From Pegea sp. RAD2-039 (taxonomy: Eukaryota; Chordata; Thaliacea; Salpida; Salpidae), in assembly GCA_034620365.1 (NCBI GenBank), contig JAQGEQ010000254.1:62001-126000 (forward strand): a stretch of DNA of 64,000 nucleotides, written 5' to 3'. The position numbers and the translations under genes are program-made. The notes under the pieces were generated by a model. It was not told where the DNA came from, made no database searches, and worked only from the letters and a program-made list of their open reading frames with translations. Positions 39,866 to 52,754 of this stretch are shown here, piece by piece (position 1 is the first letter of the stretch; each line of letters opens with the position of its first letter).

Positions 39866-42800
39866 CTATAAAACAAAAGTTTGTTTTTAATTTGTTAAAT
39901 TTTTTGCAGCTTATAATTCATTTAAATGATACCAAATAAGTTGTAAGATAGAAAAAAAATTAACAATAAACAAAATATACGTACAAAAAAGTTTACACTG
40001 ACTAAATAAAATAAATCATTGTTAAAATATCCTAAAAAATTTCTTAAATTTACTATAATATCAAATCATAAATTATTCTGACCATAATTGTCCTCTAAAC
40101 TGTTTGAAATTTCAGTTTGTGAGGTAAAGAACGTTGTATTGAACAACGCTGTTGATTTAAATCATTCAAAGCGATCTGTCACAACATAATAAATTGTTAA
40201 GTCACGCGTATGCCTTTTTCATTTCTAAAGATTAGGGCGTTACATTCATCTTTATTTGTCTTTTTATAGCACACAATAGTTTTAAATGTTTACTGTCATA
40301 CTAATAGGATGTTTATCAATTAATATTAAATAAGGGTCATGCAATGTAGGTGTTTTATATATTTTCCGTTAATATCACAGCTTTTTTACGTTTAATAATT
40401 CAATACTTAAAGTTCGAAAAAAAATATTTTAGATAGTTAAACTATTTTCTTTGGTCTATTTTAATTAATTGAATGGTTAGCTTTACCAAACTAGTTTAAA
40501 TATTTAAAAAAACAAAATATAACTCTGAATTACCACAGGTAGATATTTAATAAATTCTCAATCAACTTCTATTCAATCATGAATAATCAAGACTTTCAAA
40601 TACAAAATCAAAGTCTCTAAAAAGTTCTAAAAATTAACTTGTGATTTAAGTTATTGACTTTCAACTATTAAATATTAAAGAGATATAAAGTTCTAAACAA
40701 TTTTGTGCTAACTAGTAGCAATAAAAACTTTAGCAAAATTTTCTTTATTATTTGGTTAAAGATAAGTTCAAGAACAAACTGCTTTCGATACTGCAAATTA
40801 AAGAAAGGTAGAGAGACGCAATCGATGCTAAGAATAAAACCATGCAGTTAAATAACTGTTGAAATTTTGAATTTTAACTTCCGGTAAAAATTCTATAATT
40901 CGTACAGTCATATCACAGCTAAAAATTTTATTTTTGAATTAATTATTTTATACAAATCATTTGGAGATTAATGTAGATAAAGAAAAAATAATTCGTTCTG
41001 TGAAAATATTAAAACTTTTGAGTAAAAGATGAAGTTTTTAGAGATTTAGTAATTTTAAGATTAAACTCTTTGAAAAATAGTTTATAGAATTTTCATATAA
41101 AGACTAAACCAGCTGATTAAAATTAAGTAAATCTTTCTCGTCTTAGTTAAATAGTGAAAATAGAAAGATGCATCACTACATTTCGTATAACACAGCAAAG
41201 CTTCCGGCTTGACTCTTTTAATTTTGAACCACTAAACTTCAAACTATTTCTAAAAATGTCTAGTGTCATATAACATAAACATATTCTAAATAAATAAACA
41301 AACAAACCGCTTTAGAATACATTTATAAAAGTATCTAAATACTTTATTAAAAGTGCTTGCTTATAAAGCTCCTAAGAAGAAGAAGAAACAAAATCTTCTT
41401 TAAAACGTGATTTAAAAACTTTATGCTCTAAATTACTGCCATAAGCTAAAGTATAATTCAATACTTTTTATTTATATTCATAATATGATCTATTTTAATA
41501 CTAAAGTAGGCTGTAAAATTTAGTTGGTTTTATTTTGATAATTTAATTCATTGATAAATTGAACTAGAAATAGTTTATTTTAGATATCATAATTCTCTGT
41601 AGCAAGCCAATTCAAGGAAATTTTTTTACAAATCTATAAATTATTCTAATTACAAACTATGTAGATTAGAAATAAAACGAACAACTAAGCAGCTATTTAT
41701 TTGTAGTTTGCATGACTAATAAACTACAAAACTATAGTGAATAAACTGTCTGATAACTTTAAAGTCACCATAAGTTAAGATTCTTGGCATTTTACCAAAT
41801 CTTTTGGCTTATACAAATTACATATTTTACTTTCTTGTCTTCAATTACAACGTCTTGAATATAGTTGATGATAAAAAAACAAATTTTAAGGTACAAGATG
41901 TTATCGTTGTCAATTAAAACGAACAATTATTCCCAACGTTTTTGACCAATAGCTTACTTTAAATTGGTGTGCTTAATTATAAGTTACTAAAGTATTCATT
42001 TGATATTAATAGCATTTAACCGAATGTTATTTTAGTTAATATTCTATCAGCTCATATACAAATTTTTATGAATAATTTTCTAAAATTTGTAAAATTAAAA
42101 CTAATATCTGAAAGCAAATTATTAACAATTTTATTCAAACAGTTTATAACTTGCTTCTTTCTAATAAGTCATTATATATCTTCATTAGTAAATAAACATA
42201 AGTTAAATAATTATTATCTTTCCACTACCAGACGTTTGTATCAACTAAAAAACTGTATTTGCTTTTATCAAGTTTAAGTTTGTAGCTTGCATATAGTGAA
42301 ATGTTTGAGTTTAACGAAAACAGTTTGACGTTTGCTATTGACGTAGTTCAGTAGGAGAAATAGTAACAGTAAAATCTTCATCTAAAGGTGGATCATAAAA
42401 AGCTTTATCAATTAAAAAAATAATTTGGCTGAAATTTGATATTGCTTTAAATAATTTAAAAAAAGCTTTTTTAAGAGTAATTATAAACTATCAAAATTTT
42501 AGCCGCTAATAAATTTCATCTCATTTCATTTCTAAAGATTTTGTTTATCATATTTGTAGCTTAAGTTGTTATTTTTATTTATATCTACTTTTAAAGTTTA
42601 AATTTAATTTTATTTTAATGTTCAACTTATAAAATTATAAAGACAATAAATTATGATCAGCAATTTAATTGGGTCACTAATTTCAATGTAGTTCAATTAT
42701 TAATTACTTATATCTGAATATCAGCTAGTTCGTGTTATTAGACTTTTTTAAGAAATCAAATTCAACTTAAATTCTTTTTTAAATAATTAAAATTAGACAA

Positions 42801-42963
42801 TTAATAGCAAACCTGTAACTTTATTCACTAGTTTGTTGTTTTTATTTTCACTTCACACAAAAATCAATGTATACAAAACAATAACTAACAACAAATTTTT
42901 CAAATAATATAATCGATGAAAAAGATGAAGCACTAGATCTCCAAAGTATTCCCACTTCTCAAT

Positions 42964-44104
42964 CTAATCTTTCATCATTTGAACAAATTCTAAAAGTAAA
43001 AAAAGATTTTTATTTAATTAAAATTCTTGTGTGATTAAATATTAGTCGATGAAACTATATCGTAAACTTTTGAATGATTACTCATCAAAATCTCTCACCA
43101 AAGTAATTAACTCTGCCATCAGCATCAATATCAGCATGTCTTATCATCTCTTCAACCTCTTGTTGAGTTGAACTTTGTCCATGTTTAGCCAGAACAGTTT
43201 TCAGTTCTTCTGATGTTATATAACCGTTTCCATCCTGAAATTTTCTTTTTATTTGTCAGATTTCTCACAAAACTATTGAAGTGAAATCAATTAGTAAGTC
43301 TAGACCAGTTTTATTTCTTCTAACACCTTCAAAAGACGCTTGAGCAAATAATAAATTTAATTATTTCAATCTAAATTGAAAACTTTTAATTTTTTTATTT
43401 ATTGTAGACTAATCGACTATGTAAAAATCTGTTATTTATTTTTTTACTTTTGTTGTGATAGATGAAAATTATTTTAAATTATTTTATGAACAAGTTTAAA
43501 AACAAGTAGTATGGTCTTCAAAACAATCATAATAATTACAATGTCAAAATTTTTAAAAGAATCCATAAGTTCCTTCTCTTTAAGTTCTTTTGAAACTTTC
43601 ATTTCCATTAACCTTATAAACTCTTTAAATTCAATTCTCCCGTTCTTATCTAAATCAGCTTCTTTTAGTAATTTCTGTCGAAATATAAAAGCAAATGAGT
43701 AATTTGAAATTTGATAAATTCAAAACTTATTGCTGTCGTGGAAGTCTAATTTTAACTTACGTTAACTTCATTTTTCGTGGGATTTTCTCCAAACTCTTTC
43801 ATTACTGTTCCTAATTCATTTTGACTAATTGTTCCATTCTTGTTTTTATCAAATAGTGTAAATGCTTCTTTGTATCCTAGTTTTAAAATCCTGTTTTATT
43901 AATTATATTTTTTAACTAATTCTTAAGATTACATCTTTTATTTATACTGAAATATTTTCAACTTGTACCTGCTAATTTTTGCTTTGACAATTTCTTTGAC
44001 TGCAAAAATTAAAAAAAAAATTATTTCTTATAAATATTAGAAGACTATTCTAAAACTTTAAATATGAACTAAAAATTGATTAAACATAAAACATTTCTAA
44101 CCAT
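42964..44104 (-). CDS. Calmodulin-like EF-hand protein B
   Basis: Minus-strand exons: 44104-44102 (ATG only, GTTAGA donor), 43999-43969 (31 bp), 43876-43761 (116), 43674-43540 (135), 43234-43099 (136) and 42989-42964 (26). They give 148 residues ending EFVQMMKD. EF loops are DKNKNGTISQNE, DLDKNGRIEFKE, DIDGNGYITSEE and DIDADGRVNYFE, all with canonical first Asp and last Glu. The helices are more diverged and more basic than in calmodulin (N-terminus SKKLSKQKLAGYKEAF), so partners probably differ from true calmodulin. Exon lengths and phases match genes A and C, showing origin by tandem duplication after the introns were in place. Confidence 0.88.
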
Positions 44105-45099
44105 TTTTTTGATGGTATCAACTGACAACAGAGACTGAATTCAAACTGAATATTTGGAGCTTTCTTCAGGCGTTTACAAGAACAGTTTCCAAGCTTCCTT
44201 TTAAACATTTAACAAAAGAAATGTTTTGTTTGACAAACATAATACAAATTTTTCGTTAACTTCTACTTTCTTATTCTTTATTGTTATTATTTTACTAGTT
44301 CTAAAATCTTATAAAAATATCACTGGTTTATGAAGCATTTAAAATATCTTGTAAAATTTGTCAATGTATTTAAGTATTTTACTTTTTTCCAATAGATTAT
44401 ACTGTTTGGGTTTCAAAAGAAATCCTATAAACTGGATTGTAAAAATCAGTTTATCAAACTTGGTGTAGAAATAAAATAAATAAAATTTTTTTAAGGAAGT
44501 TTTTTGACTGGTTAAATACTATATAAAATATTTACTCAATGTTTTATTCAATGTTTTATAAAACTCACAACCACACACTTTAGTTTTATTGACAAACCAA
44601 AAAAAATATAAAACTGTTTTATAAATTATTTACAATTGACTTGTTTTTAATAAATATCGAAGCTAATAAAAAATATATCTTTTACAGAATATTTTGAAAC
44701 CAATTTTAATGTTGTTTTTAAGTTTGTACTTTACTGTAATTGTATTTGAAATTCATTTATATCGTAAATATCTTTAGCATTTGCACAACTAAAACATTAA
44801 AAACTATTTAAGAAGCAGCATATACTTCTATAAAGTTTAAATATAAATTCTGTAATTTTTTTTGCGCAAAAAAAAAAGTTAATTTATAACTGTCTTGTTT
44901 ATATAATCGTGAAAAACTGAATGGTTGCCTTCCATAACGTCATTCAATGTCGGTTAGATACAAAAAAGATATTTTTGTTGCTTTTTTGGCTTTAATCACG
45001 CATATATAGACAAAAAAGAATTATAAAAGTGGAAACAATAAAGATGAATTACAAAAAACTTTGAGGAATTACTCCAAGATCTTTAATAATTATTTTCTT

Positions 45100-46432
45100 T
45101 CATATTTTCAACATTTCCAAAAATTCTGTAGAAAAATTTGTGAGATATTTAGAGGTTTGCTTATCTAAAAATGACCATTATATGAAATCTTCCCATCTCC
45201 ATCTACATCAGCCTCTGCAATCATCTCATCTACTTCTTCATCAGTCAGTTTCTCCCCGAGGTTCAGCATGACGTGTCTCAGTTCATATTTAGTTATATAT
45301 CCATTTCCATCCTTTAAATAAAAATATAAATTAAAAAAAAATTTCTTCAAAACTATAACCCAAAGTTTATTGAAATTATGTAAATATTTAGTTTTAAATT
45401 GTTTGACATCTTTTGATTTAGTTTAGCTGACTGTTAATGTCAATAAATGAAAAACAGAAATGTGAATTTCGATGAATGAACATTCTTTTTAAGCACAAAA
45501 GTATATTTCAGTTGTTGTGTGATACAAAATTTGTCACATAAAATCCACTAAACAAGTTTCATTAAAAATTAGATGAATAGATACAAGTTTCAAGATTCGG
45601 TTAGTTTAAAAGAGTCATGAAGGTTCATCAAAACTCAACCAGCTAAAAAGTTTCAGCTTAAGAAATTATAACATCACAAGATGATCTTCAACCCACGCTT
45701 CTTAAAACATTGCAACTATAATTGCTTCAAGAAAATATTCATGATGTCTAATTATCTTGCAATTTGAGTTTTATTACTTTTGAATATTAAAAGATGAAAG
45801 TTAATATTCTAATAAAGTATTTAAAAAGTTATCAAAATAGTTTAAGGGTAAATAGGCCTCAGATTAGTTTGTATTGTAATTATAAGAACCTTGTCAAAAA
45901 CTCTAAAGGCTTCTTTGATTTCTTCTTCATCAGTACTTGACAAAAGTCTTGATGCAAAAGTGATAAACTCAGGAAAGTCAATTGTTGTCTCGCCGAACCT
46001 TCTAGCAAGTTGGTAGAATTCCTAAAAATAAGATTTATTTCTCATTTAAAATAACTTATTATTTTTATCAACAATATATAAAAAGTTAACTGAATTTTCA
46101 GACTTCTAAATCTTCATCAGTCGGATTATATCCTACACTCTGAAGCGCAGGTTTAAGATTTTCCATTTTCATATGATCATCAGTTTTTGATTTAAAGGTT
46201 TCATAAGTTTTCTTGAGATCTAAATCATATAAATTTTTCTTTTAATTTATCCTAATTATAAACTCATGAATTTGTATTAAACCAAGAATAGTTTTTTTTA
46301 CTCACCATTCAGTTGTTGATTGCTGAATTGATTTTCCTTTGAACGTAAATGTTAATAGAATATTTAGTAATATTTGTAACTTATTAGTATATAAGAATAG
46401 TATAGAATAAAAATAAACAAATATCTCACCAT
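45100..46432 (-). CDS. Calmodulin-like EF-hand protein C (N-terminal loops degenerate)
   Basis: Minus-strand exons: 46432-46430 (ATG only, GTGAGA donor), 46336-46306 (31 bp), 46219-46104 (116), 46021-45890 (132), 45311-45176 (136) and 45125-45100 (26). They give 147 residues ending EFLEMLKI. The C-terminal half is the most calmodulin-like of the trio: EF3 [14 protein letters not shown]4 [12 protein letters not shown], with [20 protein letters not shown] between. The N-terminal half has lost calcium ligands: the EF1 position reads [12 protein letters not shown] and EF2 [12 protein letters not shown]. One codon is missing in the fourth exon. Two donors are weak (GTCTGA after 46104, GTCATT after 45176), yet both joins keep the conserved frame. 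The protein probably binds two calcium ions through one lobe (inference). First in transcription order. Confidence 0.87.
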
Positions 46433-46439
46433 GACTCAA

Positions 46440-49130
46440 AACTGTTTCAGTTTTTGAACTTAATCTTTATCTAAATACATCAACTACATAAATAATTAAT
46501 TGTTTATAATAAAATTAGCAACATCATTTCAATATTCAAAGTACTTAGTTTGATCTTTAAGCTCATCAAAAATTTTATTTTATGCTGATATATTTCTAGA
46601 ACTCTTATAATTAAAAGATTAAAAATATTAACTTTTATGAACGAGATATGACTATAAAAGTCTAAACCTATAAAGATAAACTTGTAGCTGTAAATCTAGG
46701 CTCTATAACAATGTAAGTAACCCTTACAAACACAATACTGTTATTAATGGATTTAAACTATTATTAGAAAGAGTCAGCATACTTATTCTATTGACTTATA
46801 AATCTCTATATAATTTTAAACAACTAAACTGTTTACTATGAAAACTTTGACAATCATTTTGACAAAAGAAATGAAAGAGAATAACAATTCAACCTTCTTT
46901 TAAAGATCTTTAATTTTCGATTTAGTGACGTTTAGTAAAAGTTGCTACGAGAAGTTTAACAGATGTTGATAGATCAGTTATTGTTTTTTTAACTTTTGAG
47001 ATAACTTAACAAAAATTCTTAACGTTGAAAACCTGTTTTCTTAATTTCTAATCTATTGTTTAAATTTCAAATAATTATAATTTATTCTAAAATTATTCCA
47101 ATAACCAAATACATTTTCAGGAAATCTATCTACATAACTTGAAAATATTTTTGCAGTAATATAAATAAATCTAGAGGTTTAAAAAACGTTTCAAGCAATT
47201 ATTCTTATTTCGACTTATCATTAATTTGCTGGTCTGATCTTCAAGTAAAATACAAATATTTCTAAGAACCTTAAGCGACGAAACTTTTTAATTAACAAAA
47301 TCAACCAATCTAAGACAGTTACAAACAAATCCTTGCACTTTAGAACAAAGAACTATTGTGCTTCTACCAACAGACAATATATTTCTTACTTTGAAATGAA
47401 CAATTATTGAAATAACTTTTGTATTTGATGAATAAGCTTTCAACTTAGTCAAAAATTTTTATTAAAAAAACTTCTATCTTTAAAGTTATATTCAAATAAA
47501 TTAATACCAGTAACTCGCTCAAAATTAAATTGTAGAAGCTACAACCAGAAATTTGTGAATTCTACATTTCAAATTCTCTATATTCTTTCATATTCAAAAT
47601 TTCTACCAATGTTTAACTGGATCACAATAAAAAAAGAACATTCAATAGTTGAATTTTACTTTTTGAATAAACATGATTTTTCGTGAAAGAGATATCGAAT
47701 GGAAGATTTTAAAGATTTATGTAATGTTCTCTTTATATTTAAAAAGTTTTTATTGAGAACAAAGAAGCACACAAAGACTTTTTGTAATAAAAAACAAACC
47801 AATATTTCTTGTTTAGTGATTAATTATTTTGTTTGTAATTCTTTCAAAATGTGTTGTAGGCTTTTAAGACGGTTTTCCAAAGAGATTTTACTTATTGTTT
47901 TTGTTGTTTCACGTTTTGTTGTTATAAAAGCTCAGTTCAGCACTTAATTATATCTTTTTTTTCTATTTTACCTTATTTAACTTCTTACAGCTGTCAATTT
48001 CATTGAATCAATAGATTAATAATATTTAATTTGACTAGTTGTTATATACTTTTATTCATTGTATTAACATACGACTGCATATAAATGATACAGCTTTTAA
48101 AGTGAACATAAAACTGCAGATAAATAATGAAAAGAATTTATGTATCACAGCAACATAATTAATATAGAAAAAATAGGAACAATAAGTAAATTAGTTGTGA
48201 ATAAAAAAGTACAAATTAATTGAATAACATGAAGACACGGCAACATAATAACTCATTTGTTAATGAAATTAATTAAATCATATATTTTAAATAAAATGTT
48301 AAAAGAGGTGATGAAATTAAATTCTTATTTAGTGAGAATGTTGGGAAGAAGATCATCTTATTGAAAAAGCTTCAAGCCCGCTGAAGCCTACTAAAGAAGT
48401 TGAAAGGTTTTTTAAGTGACCTATTTTCAAGACATACGAAAGATTTTTAAAGAAATCATAAAAGTTGAAATGACAGAAATTTGATTTATAATAAAAAAAG
48501 TTTATTTAATAGTTCGTGTAAAATTTTCATAAAGTTTAAAAGCTTCAATAAAAACTCAATTTAAACTTCTCTGTCGGCATCATGTGCAATTTGTTTGAAG
48601 AATCAGAAGATGTTGCAGCATTGAGTAGATGACAAAATTATTTAAATAAACTAATGAAAGACGACCTTGTATTACTAATAAGAGAACCACTGAGGTTTCA
48701 GTTGTTGTATGTTTGTGGAGTTTTTGTTTCGAAAAGTTATTATAACCTCATCAAGTGAATTAAAACTAAAAATCTTATAAATTGTAACCGATAAACTTCT
48801 GTTGGTTTAAAAGCTTTCAATATTTGCGAAATTTCATTTGATAAAAGTGAATAGCATCTAGTTACTTCCTGCTGACTTCTACTTTTATGGTCATATTTTG
48901 GGCTGGAATTCAAATCAAAACCTTTTTTAGGATTCTAGTTTTGGAATTTTTATCTGACTCTAATAGTTGACTCGAATATTGAATCGACGACAAAAAAACA
49001 AACGATTTTTGTTTCATAACTTCAGCAAAATTACAGCAGAAGCCTTAAAAGAGAATTTTATTATTAAATTACGAAAAAAAGCAGCAAAAAAACTTTTGCA
49101 TTTAAAAATACAAAAAAACATTTGGCAAAA
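46440..49130. other. AT-rich intergenic region
   Basis: No supported gene or repeat. An 82-codon forward frame at 47699-47947 is low-complexity and has no flanking gene structure. Confidence 0.5.
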
Positions 49131-49136
49131 AACGAA

Positions 49137-52100
49137 TCAAGTTTTATTAAATCTAAGATTGAAGCTTTCACTTTGTTTATACTTCTCTGCATATTCATCT
49201 CTTTCTTTAGTTAACATTTCAATCATCTTTTCATTAGCAGCTAGTTTATGTGAAGCATTTGCTTTATCATCTGAAGACCTTCTCTGATAATCAACCAACT
49301 TCTTACTCATCGCGCGACTGCAAGATAACATTTAAATTGAAGCAAATATGAATCTGAGGACTCACTAGTCACAAGTGAGCCTCAATTGGTCCTCGTAGTA
49401 TTTAGCTTGGACTTTTTTATTCTTAGCCAGCAGATAAGTGAGAAATTCGAGGACTTTATCAGTTTTCTTGGTCAGATCTTCATCATGTAAATCTCTACAA
49501 AGAAGTTAAGTAGGAAATAGGATTAATATTAACAAAAAGACGAACTGTTTGCTGGAGATTGGATTATCTCCATTAGATTTGTCTTCTAGATCTTCTAATG
49601 ATGTTGTTTTTGTATTTAAAAAATCTAAACTTCTTCTACATTGCTCTGAAGAATGATTGAATCAATCTGTTAACTTGAAAATGTAAAATTGATGAAAAAC
49701 CTTTTTCTGTACTTTCAATTTCAGTTTGGAATTGTTGAAGTAAACTAAAAATGGATTCCAAAACTGAAACATTCTTTGTAATCTCCTCATTATGTTGACG
49801 TTCAAGGTTTTTATTCTTTTTTGTCAATTGATTACAATCAGTTTTCAGGACTTTGATCTGTCTTCTGTCACAAAATTAAACAACTTCAGATCAGAAATTC
49901 AAACTTTCAACTCTTACTTTGAATCATGGAAAGTTTTGTTGAGATTACTAAACTTCACTTCTGATTCAATAATCTTTAAATTAAGATGATCTTTTTCTTC
50001 TTCTTTTATAGTCATCTGTTTTTCTGCTTCTTCAACAATTTCTTTCAACTTTCCAATTTCTGAATCTTTTAGCTGAAAATTGATTAAAAAATGATTTTGA
50101 AAAAAAAGTTTTTTTTAATTCCTTGAAATTTTTCGAATATAAGAAAAATTTTTACAAAAATAAATATCAGTTTCAGTTCTTGAGAAGTAAACTTTATTAG
50201 TTAGAATAGAAGCAAGATAGAATGACAGTTTTAGATAAGCTAGTGGATGGTAATTACGTATTAGATGTGAGCTAATCGATAAAAGGACTTTTACAGAGAA
50301 ATTGGGAAAAGTTGCAAAAACCTCTCAACTATTTTCTTACTTGGTTACTGACTGTTAATTCATTATTTTCAAATTCAATAATATTTCGGATATTTTCCAA
50401 ATCTTCTAGTTTTTCGCTCAATTTTACTTTTTCATCATTCAATTCATGAAATTTATTTTCTGCTTCACTTTCCAAGATCTGATAGTTCTGATAAAGTTCC
50501 TGAAGTTCTTTAAATAAAATATTTTTTGTCAAATTCAGTAAATATTCGAGAAGATATTCATGAAGTAGTGTTCAGATTGAGATAAAATCGATAAATGTTT
50601 TGGTATTGTAGCAGATAATCTTTAATAAGTTTTTAGAAGAACTAAATATTGTTAAATGAATAACTTTAATGATGAATTATTTAAAGATATTGACAACAAA
50701 TCAGATAAAAATTACTGAAAAAATTTGTGGTTAAAATTCGACAAAAAATGAAATGTTTTTTGGTTTTTTGAAAATTTGTTGTAGAAACTTCACAAACCCC
50801 TGTTCTTTTCATCTAATGATTCATTTGTGACAGAAAGAGTCTCTCTCATTTCTTGATTCTGATCTAGAACCAGGTGAGCAGACTCCAGATCAGCTTGATA
50901 AGATTTACAAGCTTGCCGAAGTTTCATAAGTTCCTGTGGATCAAATTAAAGATTTACTGATAAATCGGATGTCGATCTGAAAGATGAAGATTTTTCCAGG
51001 ATGTTTGCGGACTCAAATAAGTCAATAAAGATTCAGTAATAGTAATCGTTGATTCACTAATTTTCAGTCAATAAAATTCATAGATTCTGATGATGAGACC
51101 TTCTGACAGTTCAAATGAAATTTGAAATTAAATCAACAAGACTTTTACCTTATTCTCACTCTGAAGACGGGTATTTAGCTCTTCCTCTAGATGAGAGAGA
51201 TCAGATTGTTTTTGTTCATTTTCAGTTTGTTGTTGATGAAGTTTTTTATAGACTTGTTGCAATTTCTCTCGAACTGAAGGTATTTTATCTGTGAGCATAT
51301 CTTGAAACTTCAACTTTGCTTCCAGCTTCAGGATTTGTAGTTGTGATTTTCGATAGTAAGATTCATAAGGATCAGATCCCGCTGTAGCTGAAGAAGAGGG
51401 ATTATCAGATGGTAAGAATAAAATAGCAATCGAAAAACCTTTTAGTTGTTTCTTTAGATGTTCGTTTTCCGCTTTTAAATGTTTAATTCGTTCTTCAGAC
51501 TAATTTTAAAGAAAAATAATTACAAAACCAACAAATTTGACACAAAGTCGATATCATAAGTTAGTAGAAGAACTTATTCGGAGTTAAGACATAAAGAAAA
51601 AAGATTGTGACATCAACTAACTTCAGGATGTATGTTGTTGGTTGGCGAAATAGTTTGTTGGTTGTTTATGACAATTTTCAACTGTTCTTCAACCACTTGA
51701 AGAGCTCGTGTGATTCGTTCAGAGGCCTCTAAGTTGTCTGGTAAGTCTGTTTATTAGATAACTCTCAATTATATGAAAAATGAGGAGTTTTAATGGATTT
51801 CATTGATGCTGGAGACGATTTTATCATTAAAATTACGACTTTCAACATTTTATTTCAAATATTTCAGAAAATATTTTAAAAGAATTATTTATTAAAGATA
51901 AATTTGATAAGATAAGAGTTCTTAGAAGAACAATAAATGAATTATTTATATGAAAAGCAGATTATGTTGGTTACTGAATATCTTATTTAAAGAAAGAAAC
52001 CATAAAAATGTCAAACTGAAATCGATTTGCAGACTTCTGTTGAAAATATTATAATTGATTATTAGATTTGAGACAACAGAGTTTCCACAAATAGTTCAAA

Positions 52101-52490
52101 CTGAATTTTAGTGTTAGAAGTTTATTGAAAATAAAACAATAAATTTGAAATCTTTATTTTAGTTATTAAGATGTCATGAAATAGTTTGAAGTCTTATGAA
52201 CGTTTATCAGCTGATCAAGTCGAAGTTAGTGATCACAAAATCATCCAACTAGTTGTTACAGAACTTTCTCTATTTTAGTAAATTGAATTACTTCCAAAGT
52301 AACTCAAATTTCAGACTTGAAAAGAACCCCCCTATATATGAGTGGCTCTTCGCTTGAATTTGTTGTAAAAAGCCATCGATTCACCATCCTGAATTAAAAC
52401 CTCTTCTATCAACACACCTGACCAAGAAAAACCGTGTCTCTCCGATAAATCTAAGTGGTTCAGGGTGCTAGGGGACGCCCAAATTCTCAT
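49137..52490 (-). CDS. Coiled-coil protein, 506 residues, family unassigned
   Basis: Eleven minus-strand exons join in frame: 52490-52418, 51737-51622, 51499-51439, 51387-51149, 50933-50798, 50507-50341, 50072-49918, 49864-49701, 49645-49546, 49494-49366 and 49317-49137. After a short non-coil start (MRIWASPSTLNHLDLSERHG) nearly the whole protein is heptad-like, charged coiled coil (for example QQVYKKLHQQQTENEQKQSD and EEAEKQMTIKEEEKDHL). One gap, about residues 365-400, is Ser/Asn-rich (NTKTTSLEDLEDKSNGDN). It ends SESFNLRFNKT. The pattern suggests a centrosomal, cytoskeletal or tethering protein, but coiled coils mislead by composition and I do not name a family. The first exon has a second possible donor (GTGAAT at 52379), also phase 1, which would add 13 residues. 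It lies just downstream of the DLGAP-type gene on the same strand. Confidence 0.8.
50931..51031. repeat. Intron segment duplicated at 57.3 kb, copy 1
   Basis: About 101 bp spanning the 3' splice site and adjoining intron of the coiled-coil gene (acceptor before the exon that starts at 50933). It matches 57334-57430 at most positions in the same orientation, with one 4-nt gap. Confidence 0.85.
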
Positions 52491-52656
52491 ATCTTTACTT
52501 GTTACTCAGAAACGGTTAGAAGGGACACACATGATTTTAAGGAGATGAAAGTGGTGATGAGGTGAGAGTGTGGTGAACAGATGAAGCTAACTGATTGATG
52601 AACAGTGAAAAGTGGATATGATTAAAGATCAAAACAAATGAGATGTAAAAAGAAGT

Positions 52657-52662
52657 TTTATT
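52657..52662 (-). terminator. Polyadenylation signal AATAAA for the DLGAP-type gene
   Basis: AATAAA on the minus strand, about 93 nt past the stop at 52755 and before the coiled-coil gene start at 52490. It supports two separate transcription units. Confidence 0.5.
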
Positions 52663-52754
52663 AAATTAGAAATTACAAAATGGAAATAACATTTTGAGAT
52701 ATCGTTATTTACAACGCAAATAATTGTGAAGGTGGTTTTTAGGAGATAATTGAA

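Noticed and set aside
37981-46219. Reading the EF-hand exons as one long multi-EF-hand protein
   Set aside because: Each of the three sets has its own 31-bp second exon and its own terminal exon with a stop, so they are three separate genes.
47699-47947. 82-codon forward frame
   Set aside because: Low-complexity and hydrophobic/Lys-rich, with no promoter, intron or polyA context.
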